In this document: positions 24,754-33,810 of the stretch, one piece after another
Layout: every line of letters starts with the position of its first letter
Position numbering within the stretch: position 1 is the first letter of the stretch
From: Ignavibacteriales bacterium
Lineage (GTDB): Bacteria; Bacteroidota; Ignavibacteria; Ignavibacteriales; Ignavibacteriaceae
Assembly: GCA_016700155.1 (NCBI GenBank)
Contig: CP065001.1
Location: forward strand, 2,604,001-2,668,000
DNA length: 64,000 nucleotides
Direction of reading: 5' to 3'
Translations under genes and position numbers: made by a program
The notes under the pieces: model-generated
The model's input: only the letters and a program-made list of their open reading frames with translations
What the model was told of the DNA's origin: nothing
Databases searched by the model: none

Positions 24754-24809
24754 ATCAGCCCCAGGTTATTTTTATTAAATCCTGAACTATTATCAGTTGG
24801 GATTATCGT

Positions 24810-25499
24810 TCACTGAAATAATCTGTTTGAAACGGGGAATGGACAGTACTCAAGAATTTTTATGACCAATCCATCAATTACCATTGCCCAACTATCTTTT
24901 GTCATTCCAAATGGTATGGCGCATTCTTCATTTATTCTGCCATAAGAGGCAAGTTTTTGATTTTGATTATCCCAAAGTGCAAAGGTTAGCTCATGAAACA
25001 AAGTAGCGAAAGAACCGCCAGAATGTTGATTCCCTGTCCAATATCCGCTACTGCCGGAAATCCTTGACACATTAAGATTGTCGATGAATAAAATAAATTC
25101 CGCAGTTAGCGAATCGCTTTTAATTCCTTCATTCTCTTTGGGCAATAGAATTTTTAATTTTTCCTTATCAGAAACAACAAGTGTTTGTTCAGTTAAATCT
25201 GAACCGGAATATCTACCAAAATAATTTACTTCAGAGCAGCAGTTACTTGTGTTGAATGAATTAATAAAATTCTGTTTAAAGAATGAGATATAAACTTCTT
25301 CAGGAATGCCTTCACCTAAGTCATCCAGAACATCATCTTTATTTGATATCAAAGGTTTTTCAAAAAGCTGAACAATAGAAACAGTTTTATCACTTAGCTT
25401 TTGATTTGAATATTCTTTTGTTAAGATAGCTGTCGGTGCGCCGCAACCGGTTAAAAACAAAACAAATGAAATGACTGCCGTAAACAAGTAACCCTTCAT
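24810..25499 (-). CDS. Lipoprotein of unknown function heading the barrel cluster
   Basis: The 229-residue product has a clear lipobox (FLTGCGAPTA, Cys at residue 19). The mature part resembles small outer-membrane-associated lipoproteins that assemble with barrels: short polar strands, a segment AEFILFIDNLNVSR, and FATLFHELTFALWDNQNQKLASYG near residue 170. It is the first gene of a minus-strand row with the three paralogous barrels. No family name is assigned; co-function with the barrels is an inference. Confidence 0.7.
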   Translation of the reverse strand: MKGYLFTAVISFVLFLTGCGAPTAILTKEYSNQKLSDKTVSIVQLFEKPLISNKDDVLDDLGEGIPEEVYISFFKQNFINSFNTSNCCSEVNYFGRYSGSDLTEQTLVVSDKEKLKILLPKENEGIKSDSLTAEFILFIDNLNVSRISGSSGYWTGNQHSGGSFATLFHELTFALWDNQNQKLASYGRINEECAIPFGMTKDSWAMVIDGLVIKILEYCPFPVSNRLFQ

Positions 25500-25635
25500 G
25501 TAAACCCCTTATTATTTACAACTCAAACTTATATTGAATTGTTTTATGAATCAATTAAAAAGTTTAAAACAGTAAAGATGTGATATTGTATGTCCGGTTG
25601 TCTGAATTAATGAGAGTAAAAAAAAATTAGTCATC

Positions 25636-25672
25636 CCCTTAGTGCCTCTTAGTGTACTAAGTGTCTTAGTGG
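25636..25672 (-). repeat. ACTAAG-type intergenic repeat, copy 2
   Basis: Read on the minus strand this stretch begins ACCACTAAGACACTTAGT and continues in the same words as the copy at 11213-11250. It lies in the gap between the lipoprotein and aminotransferase genes. Confidence 0.5.
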
Positions 25673-25740
25673 TAAAATCTCTTCATCATTTCTACATTCG
25701 TCATTGCTAGTTCGATATTCAAAATTAGTTTCAACAAAAA

Positions 25741-25762
25741 AGGCGATCATTCCTGATCGCCT
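25741..25762 (-). terminator. Intrinsic terminator downstream of the aminotransferase
   Basis: AGGCGATCA at 25741-25749 pairs perfectly with TGATCGCCT at 25754-25762 around a four-base loop. On the minus strand it is followed by five T residues. Confidence 0.85.
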
Positions 25763-25798
25763 CATTAAACATTTAGCATTAAGCCTTTAACATTATTC

Positions 25799-27001
25799 TT
25801 ACTCCATCATCAGCACTTTTTCAATTCGTTCCATTGCCCAGTCTATTTCTTCTTTCCTAATTACAAGTGGAGGTGCAAAACGGATTACGTTGTCGTGGGT
25901 TTCTTTACAAAGAATTCCGTCCTTCATCAAAGCTTCACAGAATCTTCTTGCACCTTTTGCTTCAGGTTTAAGTTCAACACCAATGAACAATCCTTTACCT
26001 CTTATCTCTTTTACGTGAGGCGATGCAACTTTTTTTAATTTATCACGGAAGTATTCACCGAGCTTGTCAGAGTTTTCAATTAACTTTTCTTCAACTAAAA
26101 CTTTAAGACTTTCTCTTGCTATAGCAGCACCGAGAGGATTTCCGCCGAATGTTGAGCCGTGGTCACCGGGATTAAATACACCCAGTACTTCTTTACCTGA
26201 AAGAACTGCTGATACAGGATAACATCCACCAGACAATGCTTTACCAATAATTACTACATCAGGTTTTATTCCTTCATGTTCGAAGGCAAAAAGTTTTCCG
26301 CTTCTGCCAAGTCCTGATTGAATTTCATCAGCGATGAAGAGCACATTATTCTTTTTACAAATGTCATAAGCTTTCTTTAAATATCCTGCAGGCGCAACAA
26401 CAACTCCACCCTCACCTTGAATTGGTTCAACGATAAACGCGACAGTATTTTTTGTAATAGCTTTTTCAAGTGCGTCTGCATTTCCGTATTCAACTATTTT
26501 AAATCCTTCCGTAAATGGCCCGTAACCATCTCTGTACTGAGCTTCTGTTGAAAAACTGACGATGCTTATTGTTCTTCCCGCAAAGTTATTTGTGCAGGTG
26601 ATAATCTCAGCCGAGTTTTCTGCAACCTTCTTTACTTTGTATCCCCATTTTCTTGCAGCCTTCAATGCTGTTTCAACTGCTTCTGCACCGGAGTTCATCG
26701 GTAGTGAAATTTCATATCCGGTAAGTTCACTTAGTTCTTTGTAAAGAAGAGGCAGCTGATCATTCCTAAATGCACGTGAAGTTAATGTAACCTTTTCAGC
26801 CTGCGTTTTCATTGCCTTGATAATTCTTGGGTGACAATGTCCCTGGTTAACTGCGGAATAAGCTGCGAGACAGTCGAGATATTTTTTCCCTTCAACATCA
26901 TAAACCCAGACTCCCTGTGCTTTTTCTATAACAACATCAAGCGGGTGATAATTATGTGCGCCGTATTTTTCTTCAAGTTCGATATATTCTTTTGTAAGCA
27001 T
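25799..27001 (-). CDS. rocD: Ornithine-oxo-acid aminotransferase
   Basis: The 400-residue class III PLP aminotransferase interconverts ornithine and 2-oxoglutarate with glutamate semialdehyde and glutamate. I start at the ATG at 27001, just after GAGG, because family members begin with YIELEEKYGAHNYHPLDVVI; a longer frame to 27079 has no such support. Catalytic Lys254 lies in IIGKALSGGCYPVSA, Asp225-Glu226 in IADEIQSGLGRSG, and the phosphate-binding NSGAEAVETALKAARKWG is intact. Length is normal. It is monocistronic with its own terminator. Confidence 0.92.
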   Translation of the reverse strand: MLTKEYIELEEKYGAHNYHPLDVVIEKAQGVWVYDVEGKKYLDCLAAYSAVNQGHCHPRIIKAMKTQAEKVTLTSRAFRNDQLPLLYKELSELTGYEISLPMNSGAEAVETALKAARKWGYKVKKVAENSAEIITCTNNFAGRTISIVSFSTEAQYRDGYGPFTEGFKIVEYGNADALEKAITKNTVAFIVEPIQGEGGVVVAPAGYLKKAYDICKKNNVLFIADEIQSGLGRSGKLFAFEHEGIKPDVVIIGKALSGGCYPVSAVLSGKEVLGVFNPGDHGSTFGGNPLGAAIARESLKVLVEEKLIENSDKLGEYFRDKLKKVASPHVKEIRGKGLFIGVELKPEAKGARRFCEALMKDGILCKETHDNVIRFAPPLVIRKEEIDWAMERIEKVLMME

Positions 27002-27238
27002 TTTTTCCTCAATAGTGATTTGATTTTTGTTGTTCAAAGTTAAGGAAAAAGATACAGAGTAGGAAAGCGATTCAGGCAAAGGTTGAGGCTAAGGCTAAGT
27101 GACAGCCTAACTGTCAGAGACAGTTCCCTTCATAAAATTGTTACAGATTTTTGACCGGAATTTCTGATAATCTTCACATAGATTATTTATAAATTAAGGC
27201 ATTAAATTTTGTAAGTATACGATTAGAAAGGATAACAA

Positions 27239-30091
27239 ATGTATTTAAGGTTACTGATATTATTTTTAATAACAGGATTTACATTTACGCATTCTCAGGT
27301 AATTGTTTCTGTGCCTGAATTCCCTACTGAAAATGATTCCATAAAAATTATTTTTAATGCGCAGGAAGGTGCCAACACTCCGGGTTTGCGTGGCTATACA
27401 GGAACTGTATACACTCACACCGGTGTTATAACAAGTACGTCAAACGGACAGTGGGCGCACGTAATTGGTTCATGGGGAAATAACACCACACAGCCAGCAT
27501 TAACCAGGATTGGAACTGACCTCTATGAACTGGTTATCGGAAAACCAAGACAGTTTTATTCAGTAACTAATCCTTCTGAAAAAATACTAAAACTCGCTTT
27601 TGTTTTCAGGAGTTCAAACGCATCTCAGCAGACAGAAGATATTTTCCAGGATATGTACGAACCGGGTATTACTGTTATTGTAACTCAGCCAAATGTTATA
27701 ACAAGTTTCGGTGATCCGCTGCGTTCGCCTGTTTTTGCAAACTCAATTGACACTATTGATATATCAATCGGAACCGCAGCAATTGGTACTGCAGTTGAAT
27801 CATTAACACTTTTTGTAAATGGATCACAGGTTTCTCAAACAACTTCTGCTACACTTGACTATTCCTTCATTGCGGCTAATCACACAGCAGGTGTAAATTA
27901 TGTTGATGCGGTTGCTGTTGATACTGCTTCTAACTCAGATACAGTTTCATTCGCCATAATGTTAAACCCGCCGGTGACAAACGCTTTACTTCCAGCGGGA
28001 ATCGAACATGGAATTAATTATATAGATAACAATTCGGTCACACTGGCTTTGTACGCGCCATTTAAAAATTTTGTTTATGTGCTTGGTGATTTTAATGACT
28101 GGAAAGTTGACACAACTTATTTTATGAAACGTCACCAGCAAACATCCGATAGTACTATTTGGTGGCTGACTATCGATGGACTTACACCATCACAGGAATA
28201 TATTTTTCAGTACCTTGTTGACGGAGAGATAAGGATCGCAGATCCTTACTCAGAAAAAGTAAGTGATCCATGGAATGATCAGAGTATTTCACCAACAACA
28301 TATCCTGATCTTATAGATTACCCAACAGGAAAAACTGAACAGCCTGCAACAGTCATTCAAACAGCGCAGCAGCCCTATCAGTGGCAGGTAGCATCATTCC
28401 TAAGACCCGCTAAAAAAGATATGGTGATTTATGAATTACTGATACGCGATTTCCTTTCATTGCATGATTATCAGACACTTGAAGACACTCTCAACTATTT
28501 GAAGACACTTGGTGTAAATGTAATTGAACTTATGCCAATAATGGAATTTGAAGGAAATGAAAGCTGGGGTTACAATCCAAGTTTTCATGTTGCGGTAGAT
28601 AAATATTACGGACCAAAAAATTCTCTGAAAAGTTTTATTGATAAAGCACATCAGATGGGAATGGCTGTAGTACTTGATATGGTTTTAAATCATGCTTACG
28701 GTCAATCTCCTTTAGTAAGATTGTATTGGGATGCGGCAAACAACAGACCTGCAGCAAATAATCCATGGTTTAATGTTACATCGCCTAACCCGGTTTTTTC
28801 ATTCGGATATGATTTTAATCATGAAAGAAATGCAACAAGATATTTTGTTGATCGTGTGAATAAATTCTGGCTGGAAGAATACAGGTTTGACGGGTTCCGT
28901 TTCGATTTTACAAAAGGCTTTACAAATGTTCCCGGTGATGGAAGTAATCATGACCAATCCAGAATTAATATTCTGCAGAGGATGAATAACAAAATCCGAG
29001 AGTACGATTCCACTGCATACGTTATACTTGAACACTTTGCGCCAAACTCGGAGGAAACCATTCTTCAGAACAGCGGTATGATGTTATGGGGTAATATGAA
29101 TTACAACTATAACGAAGCAACAATGGGTTATGCGTCGGACCTTACGGGAGTTTCATACAAAAGCCGAGGCTGGACTGAACCAAACCTTGTTGCGTATATG
29201 GAAAGTCATGATGAAGAGAGATTGATGTTCAAGAACCTGCAATACGGAGCTTCGGGTCCAAACGGATACAACATTAAAAATTTTAACGTTGCAATAAACA
29301 GGATTAAACTCGCAAGCGCGTTCTACTTCCCTGTTCCCGGACCTAAAATGATCTGGCAGTTTGGTGAACTCGGGTATGATATTTCAATTGATAATCCATG
29401 CCGTGTCTGCAACAAACCAATTCTCTGGAATTATTTTAATGATGACAGAAGATTGAAACTCTATAAGGTTATGTCTGAACTGATAAAACTTAAACATACT
29501 TATTCGGTTTTCAGCACTACTGATTTTACCGCGATGTTAAACGGATATGGAAAAAGAATTAATCTAAACAGTGATTCAATGGATGTGACGATAGTAGGTA
29601 ATTTTCATGTACAGGATGTTTTCGTTAATCCATCATTCCAGAAAACAGGTATGTGGTATGAGTACTTTACAGGAGACAGTATAAATGTAACAAACCAGGT
29701 AGAACCGCTTCCGCTTACACCCGGCGAGTTAAGACTTTACACGACAGTCAGGCTGCCGGCACCCGAGCCTGATCTTTTAACTGATGTCGAAACTTTTAAT
29801 AATGGTATCGTTGAAGAATTTTATCTCGAACAAAATTATCCGAATCCTTTTAATCCTTCAACAGATATAACATTCAGTATAAGAGACAGAGGAATTGTAA
29901 GTCTTAAGATTTATGACATACTCGGCAGAGAAGTAAAAACACTTCTTAATGAAGAGAAGGATAACGGCATTTACCAGGTAAGATGGAACGGTGATAATAA
30001 TTCCGGTTCGCTTGTTAGCAGCGGTGTTTACTTCTTCCGTTTGGAAAGCGGATCATTCATACAAACACGTAAAATGTTGATGATTAAATGA
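27239..30091 (+). CDS. Secreted GH13 alpha-amylase-family enzyme with type IX sorting domain
   Basis: The 950-residue protein has a signal peptide (residues 1-19), Ig/E-set-like domains to about 250, and a CBM48-like segment near 275-340 (FVYVLGDFNDWKVD). A GH13 barrel from about 395 to 740 follows. The four GH13 regions are visible: VVLDMVLNH at about 478, DGFRFDFTKGF with the Asp nucleophile at about 550, VILEHFA with the acid Glu at about 596, and MESHDEER at about 653. The last 85 residues are a type A C-terminal domain (YPNPFNPSTDI). It should cut alpha-glucans outside the cell or at its surface. A hairpin (30110-30128) follows the gene. Confidence 0.9.
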   Translation: MYLRLLILFLITGFTFTHSQVIVSVPEFPTENDSIKIIFNAQEGANTPGLRGYTGTVYTHTGVITSTSNGQWAHVIGSWGNNTTQPALTRIGTDLYELVIGKPRQFYSVTNPSEKILKLAFVFRSSNASQQTEDIFQDMYEPGITVIVTQPNVITSFGDPLRSPVFANSIDTIDISIGTAAIGTAVESLTLFVNGSQVSQTTSATLDYSFIAANHTAGVNYVDAVAVDTASNSDTVSFAIMLNPPVTNALLPAGIEHGINYIDNNSVTLALYAPFKNFVYVLGDFNDWKVDTTYFMKRHQQTSDSTIWWLTIDGLTPSQEYIFQYLVDGEIRIADPYSEKVSDPWNDQSISPTTYPDLIDYPTGKTEQPATVIQTAQQPYQWQVASFLRPAKKDMVIYELLIRDFLSLHDYQTLEDTLNYLKTLGVNVIELMPIMEFEGNESWGYNPSFHVAVDKYYGPKNSLKSFIDKAHQMGMAVVLDMVLNHAYGQSPLVRLYWDAANNRPAANNPWFNVTSPNPVFSFGYDFNHERNATRYFVDRVNKFWLEEYRFDGFRFDFTKGFTNVPGDGSNHDQSRINILQRMNNKIREYDSTAYVILEHFAPNSEETILQNSGMMLWGNMNYNYNEATMGYASDLTGVSYKSRGWTEPNLVAYMESHDEERLMFKNLQYGASGPNGYNIKNFNVAINRIKLASAFYFPVPGPKMIWQFGELGYDISIDNPCRVCNKPILWNYFNDDRRLKLYKVMSELIKLKHTYSVFSTTDFTAMLNGYGKRINLNSDSMDVTIVGNFHVQDVFVNPSFQKTGMWYEYFTGDSINVTNQVEPLPLTPGELRLYTTVRLPAPEPDLLTDVETFNNGIVEEFYLEQNYPNPFNPSTDITFSIRDRGIVSLKIYDILGREVKTLLNEEKDNGIYQVRWNGDNNSGSLVSSGVYFFRLESGSFIQTRKMLMIK

Positions 30092-30109
30092 TGCAATCAT
30101 TTAATCAGA

Positions 30110-30128
30110 AATCCCGCTTTGCGGGATT
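30110..30128 (+). terminator. Hairpin after the GH13 gene
   Basis: AATCCCGC at 30110-30117 pairs with GCGGGATT at 30121-30128 around TTT. There is no good T run behind it, so intrinsic termination is likely weak or the hairpin protects the transcript end. Confidence 0.5.
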
Positions 30129-30192
30129 GATACTTGACGATTTAAACAATATAACAGAAATCCTTCGGGAATATTAATGAAGTAAGTAACCT

Positions 30193-30747
30193 ATGAAATA
30201 CTGTTTTATTTTCCTCGCTTTGGTCGCTTTAAATTGTACAACATCACAAAATTCAGGGTTATATGAAAAGTATAACCCTGATGACTTTTTATACTGGTCA
30301 GCAGATAAAACCCTGAAGTGGAGCGATTTTCATGGCAGCCCTTCTACATCAAATCAGAATTTACCTTCTGAGATTTTCATTTATAATCCTTCAACAATTG
30401 AAAAGTCAAACGTTCTAAGCAAACCCGCAATAACAAGTTTAATTGTGATGGATAAAAAGAAATCGTGGTGCAGAAAAGAAAAAATGACGGAGAAGTATCT
30501 TTTATATAACCAGGTCATTTTTGATCTGTATGAATTGAATCGAAGAGAATTTGAAATAAGATTTTCGCAGACAGATTTTTCGACTGAAGGATACAGGGAA
30601 GAATTCAAGAAACTTTCTGACGAGAACAATAAAACACTTCTTGCACGAATCGAGCAGTTCAGGATTGAAAGTAATCTTGGTGACGACATTGATGTCGTAA
30701 AAAGCTGGAATACAAGAATCAGGCTGGAGATTCTTACATTAAATTAA
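30193..30747 (+). CDS. DUF922-like exported protein with degenerate zinc motif
   Basis: The 184-residue product has a signal sequence with a possible lipobox Cys (LALVALNC, residue 15). It shows the layout of DUF922 putative metallopeptidases: WSDFHGSP near residue 43, then DKKKSWCR, then a helix at residues 103-120 that aligns with the family helix LLAHEQLHFDIAEL. Here the zinc motif HExxH reads Tyr105-Asn106-x-x-Ile109, so all three key residues are lost. It is probably a non-catalytic relative. Family recognition is from memory of the pattern. Confidence 0.6.
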   Translation: MKYCFIFLALVALNCTTSQNSGLYEKYNPDDFLYWSADKTLKWSDFHGSPSTSNQNLPSEIFIYNPSTIEKSNVLSKPAITSLIVMDKKKSWCRKEKMTEKYLLYNQVIFDLYELNRREFEIRFSQTDFSTEGYREEFKKLSDENNKTLLARIEQFRIESNLGDDIDVVKSWNTRIRLEILTLN

Positions 30748-30841
30748 ACCCATTTCGGGCTGTTGAAAATAAACTCTTTTCTGATATTGCCTTTAGAAAA
30801 TAGTTGAACTAATTTTGTTCTTAGTAAAGGCAGGTGAAAGT

Positions 30842-31474
30842 ATGAAAAAGTATTTGGTCGTAATTTTTATTGCAGTAATTAGTTTGCAATTAACAGCTCA
30901 GAATAAACTCTCTTTACTTTCTGATATTAGTGACATAAAACCCACCAACTATGAAGACATAGAAAACAATTATGTCGGATATTCTTCTTCAAACGCACTG
31001 GGACAAATTTTTCTTACACCATTAAGTGCGATAATTTTTGCTTTGCCTGGTGTTACAAGTTTAAATGACAACGGTGGAGGGATGACTGGTGCTCATGGCC
31101 CACAGGATGGCAATATAATATTGTCATATACACTTTATGTTATTGGTTCGGCTGTAGGCGCATTTACAATAGCTCAAATTGAAAATGACGATCTTTCATT
31201 CTGGAAAACTCTTGGTGCTTCAGCTATCGGCGGAGGTATTGGAACAGTGACTATACTTATAACATCTGTGATGAGCGAAACCAATAATCTTTATTTGCTT
31301 GCACTGTTCCCTCCGGTGATTGCGTCCGTTGCTTATACTCTGGGTATTGCAGATTTCACTCCGGTTACAAACAAGCCGCAAATGGATACATCAATTGAAA
31401 TGAAAATTAAATCTCAGCAGGATTTAATTAATTTTGGATCAATGAAGGTTGAATTGTTCCGTATAAACTTGTAG
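30842..31474 (+). CDS. Exported hydrophobic protein of unknown function
   Basis: I start at the ATG at 30842, which follows AGGTGAAAG and begins a signal peptide (MKKYLVVIFIAVISLQLTAQ). The 210-residue protein then has two or three hydrophobic stretches (IFLTPLSAIIFALPGV, YTLYVIGSAVGAFTIAQI, LGASAIGGGIGTVTILIT, LLALFPPVIASVAYTLG). It is likely a small integral envelope protein. No family is recognised. The pair of barrel genes follows 44 bases later. Confidence 0.62.
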   Translation: MKKYLVVIFIAVISLQLTAQNKLSLLSDISDIKPTNYEDIENNYVGYSSSNALGQIFLTPLSAIIFALPGVTSLNDNGGGMTGAHGPQDGNIILSYTLYVIGSAVGAFTIAQIENDDLSFWKTLGASAIGGGIGTVTILITSVMSETNNLYLLALFPPVIASVAYTLGIADFTPVTNKPQMDTSIEMKIKSQQDLINFGSMKVELFRINL

Positions 31475-31518
31475 CAGTAATAATTCTTTAACAGATAAGG
31501 GGAAGAAGGGGTTCATTT

Positions 31519-32181
31519 ATGAAATTGCTGGCAATATTTTTATTCACTTCTACTTTAGTCTTTTCTCAGGGTGAACACGTTTGGAATGATGGCATAGGCA
31601 TAGGATTGGGTTATCATTACGGTTATGCCGAAAACTTTTCTGGTAACGGTTTTAATATTGGATTATCTATTCTTGGAATTGCGGATCTCGCTTATAGCAA
31701 TATGAGCGGCACAAATTCCACCACATCAGCAGGTGATAAAAAAAGTTCTTCCAGCACATATCATTTAGGGCTCAATCTAAAAACAACAGGAACTAATACC
31801 AAACTCATAATAGGTTATGCTACAGCATCTCTCAGACCTACTTATGACAGAGGCAGCAATGCTTCCGGAATGATCTTTGGATTAAAATTTAATTTCAAAG
31901 CGTTTGATGATAAATATGTTTTCCTTATGCCGGGTATTGGATTTACATACGGCTCATTGTCAAATTCAGGAAACAGTGGTGCGAGAGAAAAGGAAAAGTC
32001 AGTTGATCTGTGGAGTTTCGGAATAGAATTTAATATTGATATTCAGCCATCTGATTCTTTTAAATTTATTATTTCTCCAGCTCTATCAAAAGAGTTGCTG
32101 CATAATGTAAGTCCGGTAACAATTGGGATTAGTTTTGGTTTACTACTCAATCCGCGATTGGAAACTCAGGAATATGAATAG
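31519..32181 (+). CDS. Outer-membrane beta-barrel protein, pair member A
   Basis: The 220-residue protein has a signal peptide (MKLLAIFLFTSTLVFSQ) followed by GEHVWNDGIGIGLGYHYG and repeating amphipathic strands. The next gene encodes a clear paralogue that shares the leader, the FSQGEH start of the mature chain and the KYVFLMPGIGFTYG / KFVLMPGLGIVYG strand. A GGGGAAGAAGGGG stretch precedes the ATG. It is a small barrel of unknown function, possibly duplicated in place. Confidence 0.7.
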   Translation: MKLLAIFLFTSTLVFSQGEHVWNDGIGIGLGYHYGYAENFSGNGFNIGLSILGIADLAYSNMSGTNSTTSAGDKKSSSSTYHLGLNLKTTGTNTKLIIGYATASLRPTYDRGSNASGMIFGLKFNFKAFDDKYVFLMPGIGFTYGSLSNSGNSGAREKEKSVDLWSFGIEFNIDIQPSDSFKFIISPALSKELLHNVSPVTIGISFGLLLNPRLETQEYE

Positions 32182-32263
32182 TCTTAATCAAAAACCTACT
32201 TTCAGCAATATTTGTAATGATATATCTAACGAATATCAGTAATTTTTTATGAAGGATTTTCTG

Positions 32264-32911
32264 ATGAAAATTTTGACGGTCTTTTTATTCACTTCTGCAT
32301 TAATCTTTTCTCAGGGTGAACATATCTATGATAATTCATTCGGGTTTGGTGCAAACTATCTTTATTCCGGCGTTGATAATGTCACCGGAAGTGGAGTAGC
32401 ATTGGGTCTATCTGTGCTGGGGAAATTTGATGTTTCATTCTCACATGTTACAAGTCAATATGAAACCGGATATTCCGGTGAGAATTTTAAATCCAGTTCG
32501 AATACAGTAATGGCGGGATATAATGCAAAGTTTAAAGAAAAAGGTAATCTGAAAATTATGTTTGGTTATATGACCATTTCCACATCAGTACCCTACTCCC
32601 CCGATATCAGTGCGGATGGAATTGCATTTGGAATAATGTTCAACTATAAGGTTTTAGATATTAACAAATTTGTTCTTATGCCGGGGTTGGGAATTGTCTA
32701 TGGATTTCTCTCTTCTTCATACGATAACAGTTCCACTTCGTCTACATTTGATCTTCGAACTCTTGGAGCGGAAATTAATTTTGTATTTACACCGGTGAGA
32801 GAATTCAAACTAGTATTTGCACCGTCTGTATCCGTAGACTTGAATGGAAAAGAAAATACTGCGACGACAGGGTTTGAAGCGGGCGTACTTATAAACCTGA
32901 CTTCAAAATGA
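32264..32911 (+). CDS. Outer-membrane beta-barrel protein, pair member B
   Basis: Starting at the ATG at 32264 (an ATG at 32249 is also in frame) gives 215 residues with a leader MKILTVFLFTSALIFSQ nearly identical to that of the gene before it. The mature part starts GEHIYDNSFGFGANYLYSG and continues as barrel strands. Sequence divergence from member A is large outside the leader and central strands, so the duplication is old. Function is unknown. Confidence 0.7.
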   Translation: MKILTVFLFTSALIFSQGEHIYDNSFGFGANYLYSGVDNVTGSGVALGLSVLGKFDVSFSHVTSQYETGYSGENFKSSSNTVMAGYNAKFKEKGNLKIMFGYMTISTSVPYSPDISADGIAFGIMFNYKVLDINKFVLMPGLGIVYGFLSSSYDNSSTSSTFDLRTLGAEINFVFTPVREFKLVFAPSVSVDLNGKENTATTGFEAGVLINLTSK

Positions 32912-32929
32912 AATGCGGAAAAATTTATA

Positions 32930-33709
32930 ATGAATAATGAAATTGAAATAATCGACATTACGGAAAACAACATTCTTAACTACGGTATCTGCGGATATAA
33001 AAGTCTTAAACGTGAAGGCTTTCCCGAAAAAGTTTCATGGATAAAGGAAAATTCTGCGAATGGACTTAAGATAAAATCAATACTGACTAATAATGATGGC
33101 GTTCAGGGAATGATTGAATATATGCCCGCAGAGTATGCCTGGCGCCCCGTTGACGCGAAAGGTTATATGTTCATTCAATGTGTGTTTACAGGGTTCACAA
33201 GTAAATATAAAAACAAAGGGTACGGTGGAAAGTTAATTGATGAATGTATTGCTGACGCAAAAGCACAGAAGAAAAACGGTGTTGTGGTTGTTACAAGGCA
33301 GGGTTCATTTATGATCGGTTCAGAAATTTTTCTCAAAAAAGATTTTAAAGTTGCTGATAAAGCTGAACCTGATTTTGAATTACTCGTACTTAAATTCAAA
33401 AAATCTGCGGATGATCCTAAATTTAAAAACACTGTTGAAGAAAATCCCGCGAAGTATAAAACAGGATTGACTATACTTCGTGCAAATCAATGTCCTTATA
33501 CCGTCAAGAATGTAAATGAAATTGTCGAAGCTTCGAAATCACTTTTTAAAATCACTCCAAAAGTTATAGATATTAAATCTGCCGCCGAAGCACAAACTAA
33601 TCCGTGTGCATTCGGTGCCTTCAGTATTATTTATAAAGGGGAAATAATATCTCATCATCCCGTTAGTAAAACTCGTTTTATCAACATCATGAATTCTATT
33701 CTTAATTAA
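32930..33709 (+). CDS. YoaP-type GNAT acetyltransferase
   Basis: The 259-residue protein has an N-terminal GNAT domain (residues 1-160) with IQCVFTGFTSKYKNKGYGGKLIDECIADA, where KNKGYGGKL is the acetyl-CoA loop. It also has a C-terminal YoaP domain (about 180-255) with TILRANQCPYTVKNVNEI and NPCAFGAFSIIYKGEIISHHP. This two-domain layout is that of YoaP-like acetyltransferases, whose substrate is unknown. The start is the ATG at 32930, 18 bases after the barrel gene stop. Confidence 0.82.
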   Translation: MNNEIEIIDITENNILNYGICGYKSLKREGFPEKVSWIKENSANGLKIKSILTNNDGVQGMIEYMPAEYAWRPVDAKGYMFIQCVFTGFTSKYKNKGYGGKLIDECIADAKAQKKNGVVVVTRQGSFMIGSEIFLKKDFKVADKAEPDFELLVLKFKKSADDPKFKNTVEENPAKYKTGLTILRANQCPYTVKNVNEIVEASKSLFKITPKVIDIKSAAEAQTNPCAFGAFSIIYKGEIISHHPVSKTRFINIMNSILN

Positions 33710-33810
33710 ATGCCTGTTGTCAATAATTTACAGCAGGATTTTGTACTGCTTTTCTTTGAATACATTTCTATTTTTGTAATGAATCATTATAAAAATCGGG
33801 GGTAATTGTT

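Noticed and set aside
27002..27079. Longer start for the aminotransferase
   Set aside because: The extra 26 residues are not family-like, and GAGG stands just before the ATG at 27001.
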